Source: an uncultured Clostridia bacterium (GTDB lineage: Bacteria; Bacillota; Clostridia; TANB77; UBA1234). Taken from it: DNA of 8,100 bases. Position 1 is the first letter of the stretch; each line of letters starts with the position of its first letter. Below are positions 4,423-8,100 of the stretch, piece by piece. The notes under the pieces are model-generated. The model saw nothing but the letters and a program-made list of their open reading frames with translations, did no database searches and was not told the origin of the DNA. The stretch spans positions 1 to 8,100 of the forward strand of contig CANQLS010000064.1 in NCBI GenBank assembly GCA_947624765.1, given 5' to 3'. The position numbers and the translations under genes were made by a program.

Positions 4423-5559
4423 AGTTGAGATATATCCATTAACAAAAGCCTTTTCATCTCTAACTTGTACGTCTTCTCTTTCTATTGCTCTTAACAATGT
4501 CATATCCTCTTCAAAAGCGTTAAAGTCTGTTACACTTGCTGTATTAGAAGCTAAAATATTTACTTGTTGTCTATCAAATAAAACAATACCTTCTAATAAA
4601 TCTCCAATTATAAATGGTATTTTGCTTTCTTTTGTTTCTAATACATCATTAGGAATTACAATTACTGGTACTGTTGTAGCTCCAGCAGCTAATCTCATTT
4701 GAGATGGCTCACTTGGATTAGGTTGTAATAAATATCTTCCTTGTTCATCTTTTAATGTGTCTAAATATTGTAAACCATCATCATTTGTAAATATTTTTGA
4801 TGTAGGCTTAAAAGCTTGTCCTAATGTTACATTTAAAGCTTGTTTGATTCCATCTAAATTCTTTAGATCTGTTGCTTCTTTTGTTGCTATAGCAGTTAAA
4901 ATTAAGTTATTTCTTGTTGCTCTTGATTCATCAGCTAGCCATTTTGTAATTAAATCGTAGATATTAGCGTCGCTATCTTCTAACAATTCATTAGTTACAG
5001 GTAAATAGCCTGCATATTTAGCTATTTTATATTCTAATTTTGTAAAATCTGGTTTTCCAGATTTATTAATTTTTCCACCTTCGCCAACTTTTGTAAAGCC
5101 TTTTGCTTGTGCTCTTGTTTTAAAAGTTCTTCTTCCACTATTTGTAGTTACATTTTCAATTCTTATATGATCAGCTAAAGAAGCTACAGCATCTCTTAAT
5201 TCTTCTACAGTAGTAGATATATCTTCTGGGACAGTAAATCCTCCTTCTGTTCCTGTTGTCTCATTTAATGTGTTTCCTTTTATTACATTTCTGATTCCTG
5301 TTGCTAAAACCTTTTCTTTATTTTCTTCTACTTTTTTTTCTTTTTCTTCTTTTACTTCCTCTTCACTTGGTGTGTTATCTTCTTTTTCACTTTCGTACAT
5401 TCTTGCTTCTAAATCATATTCTTTTTGTAACTCATCAGCTTCATTCAATAACTCTGTTGCTTTTTCTAAGTCTTTTCCTTCTCCATCTTTCATAAATTCC
5501 TTTGCAGCTGCTCTTTTTTGAGCAATTTTGTTTAATAATTCTCTCATTTTCTTGTTCAT
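4411..5559 (-). CDS. major capsid protein, HK97 fold (short, 382-residue form)
   Basis: This forms the icosahedral head shell. Seen: residues 1-85 are charged and helical, a delta-like scaffold domain expected to be cut off by the preceding protease, probably near the VLATGIRNVIKG region. The HK97 core starts with GTEGGFTVPEDI (103-114), followed by FTKLEYKIAKYAGYLPVTNELLEDS (172-196, shown as FTKLEYKIAKYAG / YLPVTNELLEDS), GRYLLQPNPSEPSQ (274-287), IIGDLLEGIVLFDRQQVNI (317-335) and a final R-E-D-V-Q-V-R-D-E-K-A-F-V. ATG at 5559 has AAGGAAGG 9 nt upstream. The gene ends ACT GTT ACA CCC TAG. The next 128 codons are open in the +1 frame, so a second, 510-residue form is expected (see shift site and extension). 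The family call is secure; the long form is inferred. Confidence 0.93.
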   Translation of the reverse strand: MNKKMRELLNKIAQKRAAAKEFMKDGEGKDLEKATELLNEADELQKEYDLEARMYESEKEDNTPSEEEVKEEKEKKVEENKEKVLATGIRNVIKGNTLNETTGTEGGFTVPEDISTTVEELRDAVASLADHIRIENVTTNSGRRTFKTRAQAKGFTKVGEGGKINKSGKPDFTKLEYKIAKYAGYLPVTNELLEDSDANIYDLITKWLADESRATRNNLILTAIATKEATDLKNLDGIKQALNVTLGQAFKPTSKIFTNDDGLQYLDTLKDEQGRYLLQPNPSEPSQMRLAAGATTVPVIVIPNDVLETKESKIPFIIGDLLEGIVLFDRQQVNILASNTASVTDFNAFEEDMTLLRAIEREDVQVRDEKAFVNGYISTVTP

Positions 5560-5561
5560 CT

Positions 5562-6419
5562 TTAAATACCTTCCTTTTCTTTTTGATTTTGTGAAAATAA
5601 AAAAGAGTCTATCATCTTAACTCTAAGATTTAACTCTTTTTCTTTTTCTAAAATATTTTTTTCTTTCTCGTCAACATTGCTATTGTCAACATTTTCTTTA
5701 TGTGTTATATTTTCATCTTGTTTTTGTTCCTTTGTTTTATCTTCACAACAATAGTTTTTTGTTGTTCCCGCTCTTAGCTGTGCTGGTACTGCTACGAATG
5801 AGACTTCGTATGCGTCTTTTGCACCATCAAGTGTAAAATAACATGTTTTTTTGCCATTTACCGTATCGTACTCTTTGCCCCACCAATGAGAACAATAATC
5901 TTTTGTGTTATCGACTCCACAAATAGAACAGAAAGCGTGTTTAGGTTTACAACCTGTAGACACTTCTTTTTTTATTCCCGCTTTTATTTCTTGAATCAAG
6001 TCAGCATTGCTAGCAGTCTTAACCATATAGCATTTTGCAATTAATTTAGTTAATATCTCTCCTGCCCCTGTAAGCTTATTTGAATCATCTTGTTGTAATT
6101 CTGTATCATAAATTCTTGCTATTTGATTATTAGCACTTCTACTATGATCCTTAATTACTGTTTTTCCAACATATAGTCTTTTCAAATCCTTAAGAGCATT
6201 TAAGTTAAAAGGCTCAAAATTTCTGTCGTCAATTTCATTATCTCCCATTACAATTTTAAAAGTAAATACTTCTTCTGCTTTAAGTGGAGAAAGTGTAAAT
6301 TTGTTTATTTTAGCTAAATCTTGGTCTGTAACCTCTTGGTTTTCGACACTTGCACTTTTATTAATTACGCCTTTGACAATGCCTTCTGCATAATTTCTGT
6401 TATTGTTTTCTGGATCCAT
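5562..6419 (-). CDS. HK97-type prohead maturation protease with inserted Cys/His cluster and coiled-coil tail
   Basis: Position and motifs indicate the protease that trims the capsid scaffold domain during head maturation. Seen: TVIKDHS (His92), the place of the family's catalytic histidine, then KKEVSTGCKP (Ser154), matching the 'EVSxG' nucleophile motif, then YEVSFVAVPAQLRAG (204-218), the closing strand motif of this fold. Between the serine and the last strand lies an unusual cluster: Cys157, Cys164, Cys167, Cys176, His178 and Cys193, which looks like a zinc knuckle. Residues 225-285 are highly charged and heptad-like, perhaps a scaffolding tail. The ATG at 6419 is the first start after an in-frame TAA; the nearest Shine-Dalgarno, GGAGG, is rather far at about 13 nt, inside the portal gene. 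The TAA stop is 2 nt before the capsid start. Protease activity is inferred from motifs. Confidence 0.8.
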   Translation of the reverse strand: MDPENNNRNYAEGIVKGVINKSASVENQEVTDQDLAKINKFTLSPLKAEEVFTFKIVMGDNEIDDRNFEPFNLNALKDLKRLYVGKTVIKDHSRSANNQIARIYDTELQQDDSNKLTGAGEILTKLIAKCYMVKTASNADLIQEIKAGIKKEVSTGCKPKHAFCSICGVDNTKDYCSHWWGKEYDTVNGKKTCYFTLDGAKDAYEVSFVAVPAQLRAGTTKNYCCEDKTKEQKQDENITHKENVDNSNVDEKEKNILEKEKELNLRVKMIDSFLFSQNQKEKEGI

Positions 6420-7690
6420 TTGTACAACTTATCCTCCTTTCCTTCTAAATTTATATATTGAGCCCCTGTATATTCTACAGGAATGCTAGCACCATTACCT
6501 AGAAGTCTATCGCCTCCCTCTTTTGCTTCTAAATCTAAGAAAGCTCTAGCTTCATTAGGTGTATAAATAAAATTAGAAACACCTTTGCTAAGTGTTTCCA
6601 TTTGTTTTGCTTGATCTACTCTAAGCATAACACCTACATTAAATTTAAAATGCAATCCTTGCTCTGTTACTTCTTCGTCTGATAATAGTTTATAGCTTAT
6701 TTCCTCTTCATATTGTTTAATGATATATAACATGGTATCAATATAAAAACTTAATTGTTGTGCTTCTGCACTAGAATAGCTAGATTTATCATAGTCTCCA
6801 ATTTGATATGGTTTTATTCCAAAAGCACTAGCTATTTGTAATGCTGTATATTTCTTAACTTCTATGAATTGGTTATCCGCCAACTTAATATTTAATGGTG
6901 TTAAACTAGCACCTAAAGGAATAGGAATTATATTTTTTATTTCTTCATCGCTATATTTTCCTGTTGCAAATTTTTCAATTCCTTTTACAAATTCTTTTTC
7001 GTTGTCTCCATTTAATGAAGATGTATATTGTACAACAGCTTTAGCTGTAAATCCATTATCATACATCTGATTGACAAGTCCCTGTGCTTTATTATTTCCT
7101 GCAATGGTACTCTTTAGTTGTTCTCTTACTGATAGTCCCGTTATTCCATCAAATGTACTAGATGTTTTAAAATGTAAAATCTCTTCTGATCCAAATGTAA
7201 AAGTTCCTGCTGTACATGAATATCTATAATATATATCTGGTATGTCTGATATTATTTTTTTATCGTCGTACCAAACTTCAACTTGATTAGACGGTAATAT
7301 CCATAAACTTGTTTTAGGCTTTCCTTTTTCTTTTCTTGTATGTATTAACGCATAGGCATTTCCATAATGGTTTCTGTTATATTCCATTGTCGACCAAAAA
7401 GTTGTTGCAGTCATAAATTTATTAGGTCTTTCGTTTAAAATTCTATACAAATGATGTTCTCTACAAGTTGTAACTCCGTTATTTTCATTATGTTTTAATA
7501 GCTTTAATGGTAATTTTCCTAAAGTTTCACTAAGCACTTTTAAACATGCAAAATACGTGGCTTCTGATAATTCACTTTCATCTGTATCTTGAAGTCCTAA
7601 AAAATTTAATAATGCTGCCATTTGTTCTTTTTTTGTAGTATTTGTTCTTATTGCTTTTATAGATTGTTTTATTTTAGTAATTATATTCAC
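6365..7690 (-). CDS. phage portal protein, HK97 family
   Basis: The portal forms the dodecameric ring at one capsid vertex through which the terminase pumps DNA and to which the tail connector binds. At 441 residues it has the usual HK97-type size. Seen: an early helical region with LSEATYFACLKVLSETLGKLP (split here as LSEATYFACLK / VLSETLGKLP), the HYGNAYALI strand near residues 108-116, EILHFKTSSTFDGITGLS around 169-186, and the conserved AFGIKPYQIGDYDKSSYSSAEAQ stretch (around 288-310) that corresponds to the family's 'FGVPP..LGD...NYSN.EQ' block. The start is GTG at 7690, chosen for the strong GGGGAGG 9 nt upstream. The last 55 nt overlap the protease gene in another frame. It sits between terminase and protease, the standard position. 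No missing segment was noted. Confidence 0.93.
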   Translation of the reverse strand: MNIITKIKQSIKAIRTNTTKKEQMAALLNFLGLQDTDESELSEATYFACLKVLSETLGKLPLKLLKHNENNGVTTCREHHLYRILNERPNKFMTATTFWSTMEYNRNHYGNAYALIHTRKEKGKPKTSLWILPSNQVEVWYDDKKIISDIPDIYYRYSCTAGTFTFGSEEILHFKTSSTFDGITGLSVREQLKSTIAGNNKAQGLVNQMYDNGFTAKAVVQYTSSLNGDNEKEFVKGIEKFATGKYSDEEIKNIIPIPLGASLTPLNIKLADNQFIEVKKYTALQIASAFGIKPYQIGDYDKSSYSSAEAQQLSFYIDTMLYIIKQYEEEISYKLLSDEEVTEQGLHFKFNVGVMLRVDQAKQMETLSKGVSNFIYTPNEARAFLDLEAKEGGDRLLGNGASIPVEYTGAQYINLEGKEDKLYKWIQKTITEIMQKALSKA

Positions 7691-8082
7691 TTTTGATTAC
7701 CTCCCCAATTCATCATTTGAAGATAGTTAGACATTTCTTTATCATAATCTATAGAATCTTCTTCTTTTAATTTCATGTATGCAACATGAGCGTCTATACA
7801 TGCGTCAACAGGATCTATTCTTTTAGTTCTTGATCTAGGCTCTTTATCAACTTTAATCTCTCCAAAACTATTAGCTACAACTTTTGCATTAGAAAAGCTC
7901 CAGCTAAGTAATTCATTCTGTTTGTCATACTCGATTTTTTTAGATTTTATATTTAATTTCATATCTACAGTAGCGTCGTTTAAAAATCTTGCCGACTGTG
8001 TTATTGAAAGTAACGGTACGCCAAATTCCTCCAAATCACTTAAAAAACCATCTGCATTATGGGGATCATATACGAATAGCTT
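7687..8082 (-). CDS. phage terminase large subunit, C-terminal portion (nuclease domain end)
   Basis: The large terminase subunit packages phage DNA: an N-terminal ATPase drives translocation and a C-terminal RNase H-like nuclease cuts the concatemer. Only the end of the nuclease domain is here, about 131 residues. Supporting features are YDPHNA at the start, a run containing FLNDATVDM, and near the C-terminus R-I-D-P-V-D-A-C-I-D-A-H, the form in which large terminases carry a late conserved aspartate. The frame is open from 8082. A TTG at 8034 could be called a start but has no Shine-Dalgarno and lies inside conserved sequence, so I treat this as the tail of a longer gene interrupted near 8070. 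Its TGA stop overlaps the GTG start of the portal gene, and it supplies the portal's Shine-Dalgarno. Family assignment is firm; functionality is doubtful because of the frame change. Confidence 0.8.
   Translation of the reverse strand, partial: KLFVYDPHNADGFLSDLEEFGVPLLSITQSARFLNDATVDMKLNIKSKKIEYDKQNELLSWSFSNAKVVANSFGEIKVDKEPRSRTKRIDPVDACIDAHVAYMKLKEEDSIDYDKEMSNYLQMMNWGGNQK
7700..7706 (-). promoter_or_regulatory. Shine-Dalgarno deciding the GTG start of the portal gene
   Basis: GGGGAGG on the minus strand lies 9 nt upstream of GTG at 7690-7688. It fixes a non-ATG start that overlaps the terminase stop codon (GTGA), an arrangement typical of translational coupling. Confidence 0.75.
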
Positions 8083-8100
8083 TTAAGTCTAAGTCATAAG
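8066..8100 (-). pseudogene. terminase large subunit, upstream part in a shifted frame (window edge)
   Basis: Reading from the right edge, one frame gives Y-D-L-D-L-K-A-I-R-I and then stops at TGA (8066-8068). The next frame takes over with V-Y-D-P-H-N-A-D-G-F and continues as the terminase C-terminal region. Seen: the two peptides join naturally as a typical terminase segment (DLKAI followed by YDPHNA) if one base is skipped between about 8071 and 8077. The upstream frame has no stop between 8069 and 8100, whereas the downstream frame has TAA at 8083-8085 and TAG at 8089-8091. Inferred: a one-base insertion in the gene, or a sequencing or assembly error. Only 35 bases are visible, so the assignment rests on the join. 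Confidence 0.55.

Noticed and set aside
4026..4457. Independent gene starting at ATG 4457 for the capsid extension
   Set aside because: The ATG has no Shine-Dalgarno and lies inside conserved capsid coding sequence. The matching copy after the tail gene has no equivalent start, yet keeps an identical protein.
5270..5521. Plus-strand open frames, for example opposite the charged N-terminal part of the capsid gene, and similar ones at 789-1043, 2742-3041, 3979-4227 and 6864-7070
   Set aside because: They are antisense shadows of well-supported genes, composed of low-complexity Phe/Leu/Ser, and lack ribosome binding sites.
2..8034. Use of TGA as a tryptophan codon (alternative genetic code) to explain the tape measure stop
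   Set aside because: All other long genes here read through without TGA, and TGA is used as the natural stop of the terminase and gp10-like genes.

Overview
This window is part of the late structural (head-to-tail) gene module of a siphovirus-type phage or prophage from a low-GC Gram-positive host, most likely a member of the Clostridia. The DNA is very AT-rich, start sites carry AGGAGG/GGAGG-type Shine-Dalgarno sequences, and gene order and protein families match temperate Firmicutes phages. All genes lie on the minus strand, so they read from high to low coordinates: terminase large subunit (C-terminal part), portal, head maturation protease, major capsid protein, a capsid extension, head-tail connector, head-tail joining protein, HK97 gp10-like protein, an unassigned tail-completion candidate, major tail protein, a tail extension, the two-part tail assembly chaperone, and the start of the tape measure. 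Genes overlap or abut, and no promoter is visible. This looks like one late transcript from a promoter outside the window.

The outstanding feature is translational recoding. Both the major capsid and the major tail gene end in the same codons, GTT ACA CCC TAG. Each is followed in the +1 frame by a 128-residue open reading frame without a single methionine. From that GTT to the end of the extension, the two copies form a 395-bp direct repeat with five differences, all synonymous. The simplest reading is a programmed +1 frameshift (CCC slipping to CCU over a UAG stop). It would put the same accessory domain on a fraction of capsid subunits (382 to 510 residues) and tail-tube subunits (184 to 312 residues). 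Dual +1 frameshifting in capsid and tail genes is known from Listeria phage PSA. Here the shift site and the domain together appear to have been copied as one cassette.

A third recoding site lies in the tail chaperone pair. A canonical A AAA AAC heptamer sits directly before the stop codon, with a 13-bp perfect stem (plus a 4-bp inner stem) starting 5 nt downstream. This is a textbook -1 site giving the G/GT-like short (103) and long (195 residues) chaperones. Two terminator-like hairpins, after the tail extension and before the tape measure, could step down expression along the operon.

Two observations suggest damage or sequencing error. The terminase reading frame changes by one base near 8070, and the tape measure frame meets a TGA at the left edge after only 335 residues. 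Outside the genes there is essentially no unassigned space; no gap exceeds about 50 bases. No RNA gene, insertion sequence or CRISPR array was seen.
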